Positions 33,258 to 41,318 of a stretch of 64,000 nt of DNA are shown here, one piece after another. This DNA comes from Bacteroidaceae bacterium (lineage in GTDB: Bacteria; Bacteroidota; Bacteroidia; Bacteroidales; Bacteroidaceae). The stretch spans positions 62,001 to 126,000 of the forward strand of contig JAFXTO010000005.1 in the NCBI GenBank assembly GCA_017535725.1, given 5' to 3'. The notes beneath the pieces were generated by a model that worked only from the letters and a program-made list of their open reading frames with translations, had not been told where the DNA came from and made no database searches. Position numbers and translations under genes: made by a program. Each line of letters opens with the position of its first letter. The first letter of the stretch is position 1.

Positions 33258-34649
33258 TTGAATTCTCTCCCCATTCTCTCCATCATCAACGGCATCCCCC
33301 GTCACCCAGGCTACCGGATGGCGGAACCTGTGAACCTAGAAATCATGCCGGGCGAGCAAATCGCCATCGTGGGTCCCAACGCTTCTGGCAAGTCGCGCCT
33401 CATCGACATCCTCACGGGGCGTTATCCCCTGCTGGGCACCAACGAAGTCCACTACCACTTCGAAGGCAGCCCCCACCGCTACGTCAGCGACAACATCCGC
33501 ATCCTCACCTTCCGCGATTCCTACGGCGACAGCGACACCACCTATTACCTCCAGCAACGATGGAACCAGCACGACATCGACGAATCCACGCCCAAAGTCG
33601 ATGGCCGCTACATCATATCGCTCTCCAGCGGAGAACTCCGTAAGTATCAGCTACAGCGAGCCCTCGCCTCCTCTCCCCGCCTGCTCATCCTCGATAGTCC
33701 TTTCATCGGCCTCGATCCCGAAGCCCGCCAACAACTGCGCGACACCCTGGAGCAACTCATCCGCGAACAAGACCTGCAAGTCATCTTGCTGCTGACCCGC
33801 GACAGCGACATCCCTGACTTCATCAACCGCATCATCCGCCTCGACCACCTCAAAATAGTCCACACATTTAGTCCCTCCATCCCCCCTTCCCCCTCCAGAA
33901 ATGAAAGAAGGCCCTCCGACTCCTTTTCTCCCTCCCCCTCTGTCCCCTTTGAGGGTCTTTGCTCGGCAGTTTCCCCGCCGAGTAAGCCCGTCCTCCGCTT
34001 CTCCCACGTCACCATCCGCTATGGTCAGCGCACCATCCTCCGCGACCTCTCGTGGACCGTTCATCGTGGCGAGCATTGGGCTTTGGAGGGAGCCAACGGC
34101 TCTGGCAAGAGCACCCTTCTCAGCCTCGTCTGTGCCGACAACCCACAAGCCTACGCCTGCGACATTGAACTCTTCGGACGCCGCCGCGGTACGGGCGAGA
34201 GCATCTGGGACATCAAGCGACACATCGGCTATGTCAGCCCGGAAATGCACCGTGCCTACATGCGCGACCTCCCCACTATCGACATCGTAGCCAGCGGGTT
34301 ACATGACAGCGTGGGCCTCTACGTCCGTCCTCGTCCTGAACAACGCGAGACCTGTCTGCTGTGGATGCGCCGCTTCGGCATCGAGCATCTGGAAAACCGC
34401 ACCTTCCTCCGCATCAGCAGCGGTGAACAGCGTCTCTGCCTCCTCGCCCGTGCTTTCGTCAAATCCCCCAACCTCCTCATCCTCGATGAACCTTTCCATG
34501 GCCTTGATGACCCCAACCGCCTACTCGCCACCCGTATCATTGAAGACTACTGCGCCGACCCCACCATCACCCTCATCATCGTCTCGCACTATGCCGACGA
34601 ACTCCCTCGCGGCATCACACACCACCTCCGGCTGCCACGCATAAGTTAA
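33258..34649 (+). CDS. Twin-domain ABC ATPase, ModF/PhrA-like
   Basis: A 463-residue protein with two ABC ATPase domains. Domain 1: Walker A GPNASGKS, signature ISLSSGELRK, Walker B LLILDSPFIGLD. Domain 2: Walker A GANGSGKS, signature RISSGEQR, Walker B LLILDEPFHGLD. No membrane domain is seen. This matches the ModF/photorepair PhrA group of soluble twin ATPases, whose role is unclear. The linker (residues about 215-250) is rich in Ser and Pro and holds a 21-nt hairpin. The start is uncertain: TTG at 33258 gives LNSLPILSIINGIPRHPGYR-type conserved residues, while the first ATG is at 33318. Confidence 0.85.
   Translation: MNSLPILSIINGIPRHPGYRMAEPVNLEIMPGEQIAIVGPNASGKSRLIDILTGRYPLLGTNEVHYHFEGSPHRYVSDNIRILTFRDSYGDSDTTYYLQQRWNQHDIDESTPKVDGRYIISLSSGELRKYQLQRALASSPRLLILDSPFIGLDPEARQQLRDTLEQLIREQDLQVILLLTRDSDIPDFINRIIRLDHLKIVHTFSPSIPPSPSRNERRPSDSFSPSPSVPFEGLCSAVSPPSKPVLRFSHVTIRYGQRTILRDLSWTVHRGEHWALEGANGSGKSTLLSLVCADNPQAYACDIELFGRRRGTGESIWDIKRHIGYVSPEMHRAYMRDLPTIDIVASGLHDSVGLYVRPRPEQRETCLLWMRRFGIEHLENRTFLRISSGEQRLCLLARAFVKSPNLLILDEPFHGLDDPNRLLATRIIEDYCADPTITLIIVSHYADELPRGITHHLRLPRIS
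33962..33982 (+). repeat. 21-nt hairpin inside the twin ABC gene
   Basis: CTCGGCAG and CCGCCGAG pair at seven of eight positions around TTTCC. It is read in a different frame from the other copies (CSAVSPPS). Confidence 0.65.
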
Positions 34650-34671
34650 CCCATAAGACTCCAACCTTATT

Positions 34672-34731
34672 AAGTAGGTGTTCATAATTAGTTTCGACCT
34701 GTACGGTTAAACTAATTTTGAATACCTACTT
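34672..34731. terminator. Long hairpin between convergent ABC genes (TAAGTAGGTG family)
   Basis: Two 23-nt arms (34672-34694 and 34709-34731) match at 21 positions; outer part AAGTAGGTGTTC with ATACCTACTT. A T-tract follows on the plus strand. It ends the twin-ABC transcript and probably also the ABC-F transcript. The same sequence recurs at 39183 and 58161. Confidence 0.85.
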
Positions 34732-34734
34732 TTT

Positions 34735-36615
34735 TCATCCCGCTATCTCCGAGAGCTCCAGCCAGCGCATTTCCTTGGCATCGAGTTCCTCGGCCAGCAA
34801 AGGCAGTCGCTTACTTTTCTCGGTCAACTCCTCCACCGACAACGTTCCGCTACAGAGGTCTGCCTCCAGTTGTGTCTTCTCCGCTTCGAGTGCTGCAATA
34901 TCTGCCTCCAACGCTTCGAGCTCACGCTTTTCCTTGAAGGAGAGACGACGGGGACGTGCATCCGTACCGCCCTCTTTTTCCGTCCGCGACTGAACAGCTT
35001 CGCGCGACTTGGAAACGGTTTGTTCCTTGGTCTTTGACGTAGCTGTCGATTGTTGCTCCTTCTCCCATTCGCGGAACTGCGAATAATTCCCAGGGAAGTC
35101 CTTGACCACTCCGTCGCCCTGGAACACCAACAGATGATCCACCACCTTATCCATGAAATAGCGGTCGTGGCTGACAACGATAACACAGCCGCGGAAAGTA
35201 GCGAGATAGTCTTCGAGGATGTTCAGCGTAGCAATATCCAGATCATTCGTGGGCTCGTCGAGGATGAGGAAGTTTGGATTCTGCATCAGCACCATGCACA
35301 GTTGCAGCCGACGACGCTCACCACCTGAGAGCTTATTGATATAGTTTTGCTGCTGCAAAGGGGTAAAGAGGAAATGCTGTAGGAACTGCATCGCCGAAAG
35401 CTGACGACCACCTCCCAAGTCCACATATTCCGCCACTCGACGCACGGCATCAATCACCCTGGTTCGTTCATCGTACCACACAGGGACCCCAACAACCATC
35501 GCTTCGCCGGCGGCAGCATCGAACTGCAGGCCATCCTGCGAAAAATACCCGAAACGCACCGTATCCCCGATGACAAAACGTCCGCTGTCAGGTTTTACCA
35601 GTCCCAGCAACATCTTGATAAATGTGGATTTACCCGTTCCGTTGGCACCGACGATGCCCATCTTCTCGTAGCGCGAGAAGTTGTAGTAGAAATCCTTCAG
35701 GATAACACGCTCGCGGCTGCCTGCTTCGCCCTCACGTGCCGGAAAGGTCTTGCTGACATACTCCGCCTCGAAGATTTTCGAGCCGATGTACGTGCTGTTC
35801 AGCTGCAAGCTGACGGTATCCTCCTCCACCCTTTGTCTGGCCCGACGTTCGAGATCCACAAAGGCTTCCTCCCTGTAGCGGGCCTTGTGGCTGCGGGCCT
35901 GGGGTGTGCTGCGCATCCATTCGAGTTCTCTCCTATATAAATTATTCGCGCGCGCGACCTCAGCCGATGCCACATCTATGCGTTCCTGCCGCTTCTCGAG
36001 ATAGTAGGCATAGTTGCCGCGATAGGTGTACAGCGTCTGGTCGTCCAATTCGAGGATGACGGAGCACACTCGATCCAGGAAGTAACGGTCGTGAGTGACC
36101 ATCAGCAGGGTCATCGTCGAACGACCCAAATAAGTCTCCAGCCACTCTATCATCCGCAAATCCAGATGATTCGTGGGCTCATCCAAAATCAGCAGGTCGG
36201 GTTCCTGACAGAGCACATTGGCCAGTGCCACTCGCTTGAGCTGACCTCCTGAGAGGTGGCCTATCGGCTGGTCGTGGTCTGTAATCCTAAGCTTCGTTAG
36301 GTATTCCTGTATGCGCCTCGGCTCTTCCTTGCAATGCCAGAGACATGCCTCCATGACAGTCATCTCAGCTGGATACGTCGGCGTCTGTTCGAGGTAAGCC
36401 ACACGCAGGTCACGGCGGAAAATGACCGAACCGCCCTCGGGCTGTTCCTTACCTGCAATGATATTCAACAGCGAAGTCTTTCCCGTTCCGTTTCGGGCAA
36501 TGAGACCGATGCGTTGTCCTTCGGCTATACCAAAGCTAATATGGTGGAACAATTCCTTGTCACCTACCGAGAAAGAGAGGTCATCGACTTGCAAAAAAGG
36601 GTTTACTGCTGCCAT
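34735..36615 (-). CDS. ABC-F family ATPase (Uup-like)
   Basis: A 626-residue soluble protein with two ABC ATPase domains and no membrane part. Domain 1: Walker A ARNGTGKTSLLN, signature LSGGQLKRVALA, Walker B LLILDEPTNHLD. Domain 2: Walker A GANGTGKSTFIK, LSGGERRRLQL, LILDEPTNDLD. The C-terminal coiled coil (SFKEKRELEALEADIAALEA) identifies the Uup type. Members act on ribosomes or branched DNA intermediates; Uup is the closest in architecture. A -7 box is seen at 36636-36643. Confidence 0.94.
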   Translation of the reverse strand: MAAVNPFLQVDDLSFSVGDKELFHHISFGIAEGQRIGLIARNGTGKTSLLNIIAGKEQPEGGSVIFRRDLRVAYLEQTPTYPAEMTVMEACLWHCKEEPRRIQEYLTKLRITDHDQPIGHLSGGQLKRVALANVLCQEPDLLILDEPTNHLDLRMIEWLETYLGRSTMTLLMVTHDRYFLDRVCSVILELDDQTLYTYRGNYAYYLEKRQERIDVASAEVARANNLYRRELEWMRSTPQARSHKARYREEAFVDLERRARQRVEEDTVSLQLNSTYIGSKIFEAEYVSKTFPAREGEAGSRERVILKDFYYNFSRYEKMGIVGANGTGKSTFIKMLLGLVKPDSGRFVIGDTVRFGYFSQDGLQFDAAAGEAMVVGVPVWYDERTRVIDAVRRVAEYVDLGGGRQLSAMQFLQHFLFTPLQQQNYINKLSGGERRRLQLCMVLMQNPNFLILDEPTNDLDIATLNILEDYLATFRGCVIVVSHDRYFMDKVVDHLLVFQGDGVVKDFPGNYSQFREWEKEQQSTATSKTKEQTVSKSREAVQSRTEKEGGTDARPRRLSFKEKRELEALEADIAALEAEKTQLEADLCSGTLSVEELTEKSKRLPLLAEELDAKEMRWLELSEIAG

Positions 36616-36635
36616 TATTCACATTTTTGGGGGCA

Positions 36636-36643
36636 AAAGTAAA
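36636..36643 (-). promoter_or_regulatory. -7 box upstream of the ABC-F gene
   Basis: Minus strand TACTTTTG, 20 bases before the ATG at 36615. No -33 TTTG at the standard distance. Confidence 0.5.
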
Positions 36644-36660
36644 GAAAATATCTGATAAAA

Positions 36661-36691
36661 TTTGATGATTCAAGGAAAAAGCGTACCTTTG
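36661..36691 (+). promoter_or_regulatory. Promoter of rho
   Basis: TTTG (36661-36664), 19-base spacer, TACCTTTG (36684-36691): a perfect match to the Bacteroidetes consensus. The leader is about 125 nt, room for autoregulation. Confidence 0.8.
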
Positions 36692-36823
36692 CGCACGATT
36701 TTATGAAGGAAGACACGTAAAAGCGTGTTTTCGCTCGTAGTTTACAACAAAATCCATCCTACAGACTATTCACTAAGGTACGGCTTCCCTACCTTTCGTA
36801 TTTTTTGATGAACCCCATACACT

Positions 36824-38827
36824 ATGCACACAAAAAGTGAACTCGAAGCCCTGACGGACGAACAGCTTATTGTTCTCGCCAGGTCATTAGACATTCCCGT
36901 GAAATCGGATACCGAAAAAATGGACCTTATCTACGCCGTCATCGACGCAGAAAGCAAAAACGTCGTCGTCGGACCAGTGGAGAAGCCCAAGAAGCGAGGA
37001 CGCAAGTCCAAGGCAGAGAAGGACGCAGAAGCTCAGCAGTCCCAAGAGTCCCAGTCCTCTCAGGAATCTAAAGAGACTCCAAAGCCCAAGAAAGCAAAGA
37101 AAGACACAGCCACCCCCGCTACTCCACAAGAAGAACCGGCGAAGGCCGCCCAGCTCGAAGACGCCCCCCCGGCACCCAAGAAACGCGGACGCAAATCCAA
37201 GGCGGAGAAGGAAGCTGAACGTGCAGCCGCCCAGCAAGCAGAGCTTATGCTCTTTGAAGCCGAAGACAAGGAAGACAAGAAGCCAACAACTGACGAGGTA
37301 TCAGCCATCTCGACCGATACCGAACCCTACACGACAGTCGTAGCGTCCAGCGAATCCGCAGAGGAGCAATTCCCCGCCGACCTTTCTCCCGCTATCATGC
37401 CCGAAGGTTCTACAGAGGATATCATCCCCACCACCGAGGCCCCAGTCTCCGACAATCCAGAAGAACCAGTCCCCCCATTCACGCAAGAAGACGTGGACGC
37501 TTTCTTCAAGGCCAACGAACCCGACTTCATCATCCTGCGACCCATACCCGAAATACCCGAATACGGGAACACATACCTCGAAACTGAGCCTCAGCCTCAG
37601 ATACCCGCCTATATCCAGAACCTCACATCCATCGCCCAGCCCGACAACGCACCAGCCGCCGCACCAGCCCAACAGCCTCAGCAGCCTCAGCAACCTGCCG
37701 TCTACGACTTTGGCGACCTCGTCAAGTGCGAAGGCGTACTGGAGACGACTCCCGAGGGCTTCGGCTTCCTGCGCAGTTCTGATTACAACTACCTCGCCAG
37801 CCCCGATGACGTATACGTCAGCCAGCAGCAAATCAAGCAGTATGGTCTCAAGACCGGCGACGTCGTCGAAGGCAGCGTACGTCCACCACGCGAAGGAGAG
37901 AAATACTTCCCCCTCCTGAAAATAGACAGCGTCAACGGTGTCGACCCTGCCCGCATACGCGACCGCCAGGCCTTTGAGCATCTCACGCCCCTTTTCCCCG
38001 ACGAGAAGTTCCAACTCTGCCGAGGCTACAGCGACCCCACCAGCGTGCGTGTCGTAGACCTTTTCGCCCCCATCGGAAAGGGACAGCGAGCACTCATCGT
38101 AGCTCAGCCCAAGACTGGTAAGACCCTGTTGATGAAGGACATCGCCAACGCCATCGCTGCCAACCACCCAGAGGCATACCTCATGATGTTGCTCATCGAC
38201 GAGCGCCCCGAGGAAGTCACAGACATGGCTCGAACCGTCAACGCCGAAGTTATCGCATCCACCTTCGACGAACCCGCCGAACGTCACGTAAAAATCGCCG
38301 GCATCGTCCTCGAAAAGGCTAAGCGCATGGTCGAATGCGGACACGACGTCGTCATCTTCCTCGACAGCATCACGCGTCTGGCCCGCGCCTACAACACGGT
38401 GGCACCTGCCAGCGGCAAAATCCTCTCCGGTGGTGTCGACGCCCAGGCACTTCATAAGCCCAAGCGCTTCTTCGGAGCCGCCCGTAACATCGAAGGCGGA
38501 GGCTCGCTGACCATTATTGCTACAGCACTCATCGATACTGGTTCCAAAATGGATGAAGTCATCTTCGAAGAATTCAAGGGAACAGGCAACATGGAACTAC
38601 AGCTCGACCGCGTGCTCTCCAACAAGCGCATCTTCCCCGCCGTGAACATCATCGCCAGCTCCACACGCCGCGACGACCTGCTCCACGACAAGACCACCCT
38701 GGATCGCATGTGGATTCTCCGCAAATTCCTCTCCGACATGACCCCACTCGAAGCCATGACTGAACTGAAGAAACGCATCGAGGACACCAAGACCAACGAG
38801 GAATTCCTCATCTCCATGAATTCCTGA
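36824..38827 (+). CDS. rho: Transcription termination factor Rho with long N-terminal extension
   Basis: A 667-residue Rho, about 250 longer than the E. coli factor. The N-terminal helix region ([20 protein letters not shown]) is followed by a Lys/Ala-rich stretch with two [11 protein letters not shown] motifs and an acidic region with EPEPP-like segments (residues 40-290). The RNA-binding CSD is at about 300-370 ([20 protein letters not shown]). The ATPase includes P-loop [20 protein letters not shown] and Q-loop region. RNA is pulled through the hexamer at the end of transcripts. The low-complexity extension is common in Bacteroidetes and may phase-separate; that idea is inference here. Confidence 0.97.
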   Translation: MHTKSELEALTDEQLIVLARSLDIPVKSDTEKMDLIYAVIDAESKNVVVGPVEKPKKRGRKSKAEKDAEAQQSQESQSSQESKETPKPKKAKKDTATPATPQEEPAKAAQLEDAPPAPKKRGRKSKAEKEAERAAAQQAELMLFEAEDKEDKKPTTDEVSAISTDTEPYTTVVASSESAEEQFPADLSPAIMPEGSTEDIIPTTEAPVSDNPEEPVPPFTQEDVDAFFKANEPDFIILRPIPEIPEYGNTYLETEPQPQIPAYIQNLTSIAQPDNAPAAAPAQQPQQPQQPAVYDFGDLVKCEGVLETTPEGFGFLRSSDYNYLASPDDVYVSQQQIKQYGLKTGDVVEGSVRPPREGEKYFPLLKIDSVNGVDPARIRDRQAFEHLTPLFPDEKFQLCRGYSDPTSVRVVDLFAPIGKGQRALIVAQPKTGKTLLMKDIANAIAANHPEAYLMMLLIDERPEEVTDMARTVNAEVIASTFDEPAERHVKIAGIVLEKAKRMVECGHDVVIFLDSITRLARAYNTVAPASGKILSGGVDAQALHKPKRFFGAARNIEGGGSLTIIATALIDTGSKMDEVIFEEFKGTGNMELQLDRVLSNKRIFPAVNIIASSTRRDDLLHDKTTLDRMWILRKFLSDMTPLEAMTELKKRIEDTKTNEEFLISMNS

Positions 38828-38855
38828 CACAATACACCTTAGTATATTACCGATA

Positions 38856-38887
38856 AAGCCTACCGTATCGCCCGATGCAGTAGGCTT
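38856..38887 (+). terminator. Hairpin after rho
   Basis: AAGCCTAC and GTAGGCTT form an 8-bp stem with a 16-base loop, 28 bases after the rho stop. The downstream T-tract is weak. Confidence 0.55.
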
Positions 38888-38928
38888 CATTGTCTCATGA
38901 AGTTTCATTTTTGAAAAAAGTTGGCGCA

Positions 38929-38959
38929 AAAACTATCCGATCATTCCGATACATTCCGA
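38929..38959. repeat. Left arm of 31-bp inverted repeat
   Basis: Exact inverted copy of 39262-39292. It contains CATTCCGATA-type 10-bp units; the left side has a third unit beyond the arm. Confidence 0.85.
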
Positions 38960-38975
38960 TTCATTCCGAGAAAAC

Positions 38976-39107
38976 GAAGCAGGCTTCATCGGCTTACGAA
39001 GTAGGCTTCATCGCATTATGAAGCAGGCTTCATCGGCTAACGAAGTAGGCTGCATCACCTGATGAAGTAGGAAGCATCACCTCATGAAGCAGGCAGCATC
39101 GGTTTAT
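38976..39107. repeat. Six 22-bp tandem units
   Basis: Units start GAAGYAGG and continue CTTCATCG or CTGCATCA. Within several, ATGAAGC and GCTTCAT can pair. There are no spacers, so it is not a CRISPR array. Confidence 0.85.
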
Positions 39108-39163
39108 CCAACAGGTAGGACTCTCCAGATAGAACCACAGGACTCACAGCAGAGGATATCGAT

Positions 39164-39246
39164 AAACTGTAAACCAACTATGTAAGTAGGAATACATACA
39201 ACTATTATGAACACCTACTTATTGAAATATAGTTGGTTTACAGTTT
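39164..39246. repeat. Nested hairpin with 18-bp arms
   Basis: Perfect 18-bp inverted repeat (39164-39181 and 39229-39246) enclosing an inner TAAGTAGG / CCTACTTA pair (39183-39190, 39214-39221), a member of the TAAGTAGGTG hairpin family. Confidence 0.8.
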
Positions 39247-39261
39247 TAATACAACATTTTT

Positions 39262-39292
39262 TCGGAATGTATCGGAATGATCGGATAGTTTT
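39262..39292. repeat. Right arm of 31-bp inverted repeat
   Basis: Exact inverted copy of 38929-38959, 34 bases before the stop of the 663-aa gene. Confidence 0.85.
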
Positions 39293-39326
39293 GACGTGAA
39301 CTTTTTTTCTTACGAAGAGAGATGAG

Positions 39327-41318
39327 TCAAAGGAGGTAGCCGAGGGCTTTCAGGCGAGAGCAGAATTTGGTGAGGTCGGTGGTGGAAACAAGGATGCGGA
39401 AGCCTTCGGCACGAATGACAAGCTGTCGAAGTTGGGAGTCGGTGGCTATGAGCCGTTGCAGCTCGTGGTTATCCTCTGGTATGATATAGAGGTGGAAACT
39501 CTGGCGGCTGGGAGTGAGAGGATTGCAATGGGATAACAACTGCTCGAAGAAATCCTGCCAGTGCTGTGGCGGCTTGGGACAGATGAAGCGGTGAAAGTTC
39601 TGGATGCGCTGTTCCACATCATCACGGTTGGAACAAGGGGCAAGGAAGGTCTGGGAGGTGACTTCATAGCGGCTGGCACCTATGTGACGGGAAATATCCC
39701 TGAGGATTTCGAGATAAGGATTATCTTTACCTGCCGTGAGGTCACGGATAATAAGATACTGGTCATCGAGTTGGAAGAGTTCCTGTTTCTCTGTTTGCGG
39801 AGCCCCATATTCAGCGATGACTCCCAAAGCATACTGTCCGAGCGGAGTAAAGCGAGCATAGGCGATGGCGGCGTAAGGCGAGAGGGGTTGCGGATGCTCC
39901 TGTGTTTCGTCCCCTACAGGAACTGGGTACTGACCAGTAGGAGAACAGGCCAGTTCCACAACACCGAGGGCAGCGAGGGCATACAACAATCCCTGATGGA
40001 AGGTGAAGCCAAAGTGACTGGTGTAGTCTGCTACGGTCAACGACTCTCCCGTGTATTTGTTGACGATGTCTATGCGGTAGTCGTCAAGGCGGGTAGAGAA
40101 GACCAACGGTGGGAAGGGGACATCAGTCGTGCCGGCTATCTGGATGGATGACATAAAGAAATCTTGGATAGGAATCCACGACTGGGGGTGCTCTTTCAGG
40201 AGTTGGCAGTCCCGAACGGCCAGGATACTACAAAGATTTTCTGAAATGACATCCTTCGTCAACCCTTTGATATGGGTGAAGATGAAGAGCGGCATGTAAT
40301 GATGGAAACGGCCTATATTACGAAGAAGGTCTGTCACGATCTTCTCATAAGATGACTGGTTAGCTGTAGGCTGCGTTCCTCCACGAATGTAGAAATGGTG
40401 CAACGTCAATAACTGGACATACAGCGCAGAGTGCATGCCTTCGGTTTCTCCGATGCCAAACTCATCGATATTCAGGCGCTTCTGTGCCACTTTCTGGCCA
40501 GCGATGAGGTAACGTCCTGAGCTGAGAGACAGTTCCCCACCCGCCAACATGGCGGCAATGACAGGGTAGCCTTTTAGTGCTGAGACCTCTCCGCTGACGA
40601 TGCGGAACTCCCCTTCAGGCAGTTCCGCGAGGCTATGGTCAGCCTGGACATCGGGATAGAAGATTGGGAGGAAAATGCGATGGAAAAAGGGGGTGATGGT
40701 GAGATACCTGGCTTGCTCGCGAGAGCCCCACGAACTACGTGTCTTACCCTGTCGGTTAACGATTCTGAACCATTGCAACTCCCTACGTTTCCAGGAGGAG
40801 AGCTCCTGATAGGAATAATAGTAGTTTTGGTGGGTTTCCTGCGGCGAGAGAGTATCTGTGGTTTTCAACACGCTTCGCACTTCCTCCATAGGCAGATACA
40901 TACGGACGAGCACCCGCCGCCATAGTTCACGCATCTCGTCGGAAAGGATGTTAATGTAGTGACGCAGGTTTTCTGACTCGGAGAAAATGAAAGCCAAGGC
41001 ATATTCAATCTTTGCCTTCGGTGCATTGCCGTTGGTCAGCGGAGCCAACTCCCCTGCGCCGACAATTTCGCCACTGGCCGTACGCTTCTTCAGGGATGTA
41101 TGTCCCTTCAACATGGGATGAAGCATTTGGCACATGTCTACCAGATATGCCTTGGTGTAGTTGCGGTCTAATATAGAAATTGTTGCCTTCAGCGTTGCAT
41201 CAGAAGGTTCCTTGAACACCAGGGGATTCGCGTCCTGCGGCGGTTCCTCCAAATCGAACATATACATCTGCGAGGGTTTCATATCTCTTATTATTATCTT
41301 CCAGCGTTCAATTTCCAA
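39327..41318 (-). CDS. Uncharacterised 663-residue partner of a SNF2 helicase
   Basis: I do not recognise a family with certainty. The protein is soluble, with no signal or membrane segment. It has helical segments, several winged-helix-like blocks (for example LSPYAAIAYARFTPLGQYAL near residue 490), and an alpha/beta C-terminal segment ending IRAEGFRILVSTTDLTKFCS and RLKALGYLL. The last part recalls the N-terminal domain of XPB/Ssl2-type helicases (Helicase_C_3), but that is a guess. The upstream SNF2 gene overlaps by 11 bases, so the pair is translated together and likely works as a complex. The start could be 41318 or 41282 (MKPSQMYMFD). Confidence 0.75.
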   Translation of the reverse strand: MEIERWKIIIRDMKPSQMYMFDLEEPPQDANPLVFKEPSDATLKATISILDRNYTKAYLVDMCQMLHPMLKGHTSLKKRTASGEIVGAGELAPLTNGNAPKAKIEYALAFIFSESENLRHYINILSDEMRELWRRVLVRMYLPMEEVRSVLKTTDTLSPQETHQNYYYSYQELSSWKRRELQWFRIVNRQGKTRSSWGSREQARYLTITPFFHRIFLPIFYPDVQADHSLAELPEGEFRIVSGEVSALKGYPVIAAMLAGGELSLSSGRYLIAGQKVAQKRLNIDEFGIGETEGMHSALYVQLLTLHHFYIRGGTQPTANQSSYEKIVTDLLRNIGRFHHYMPLFIFTHIKGLTKDVISENLCSILAVRDCQLLKEHPQSWIPIQDFFMSSIQIAGTTDVPFPPLVFSTRLDDYRIDIVNKYTGESLTVADYTSHFGFTFHQGLLYALAALGVVELACSPTGQYPVPVGDETQEHPQPLSPYAAIAYARFTPLGQYALGVIAEYGAPQTEKQELFQLDDQYLIIRDLTAGKDNPYLEILRDISRHIGASRYEVTSQTFLAPCSNRDDVEQRIQNFHRFICPKPPQHWQDFFEQLLSHCNPLTPSRQSFHLYIIPEDNHELQRLIATDSQLRQLVIRAEGFRILVSTTDLTKFCSRLKALGYLL

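Larger units (their letters stand above)
38828..39326. other. Gene-free convergent region between rho and the 663-aa gene
   Basis: About 500 bp with no credible gene. It holds a rho-proximal hairpin (38856-38887), outer 31-bp inverted repeats, six 22-bp tandem units, and a nested hairpin; each is listed separately. Confidence 0.8.

Noticed and set aside
37301..38455. 384-codon frame on the minus strand opposite rho
   Set aside because: Antisense shadow of a well-supported rho gene with no recognisable motif.
38976..39107. CRISPR-like array near rho
   Set aside because: The 22-bp units are adjacent, have no spacers and no cas genes are nearby.
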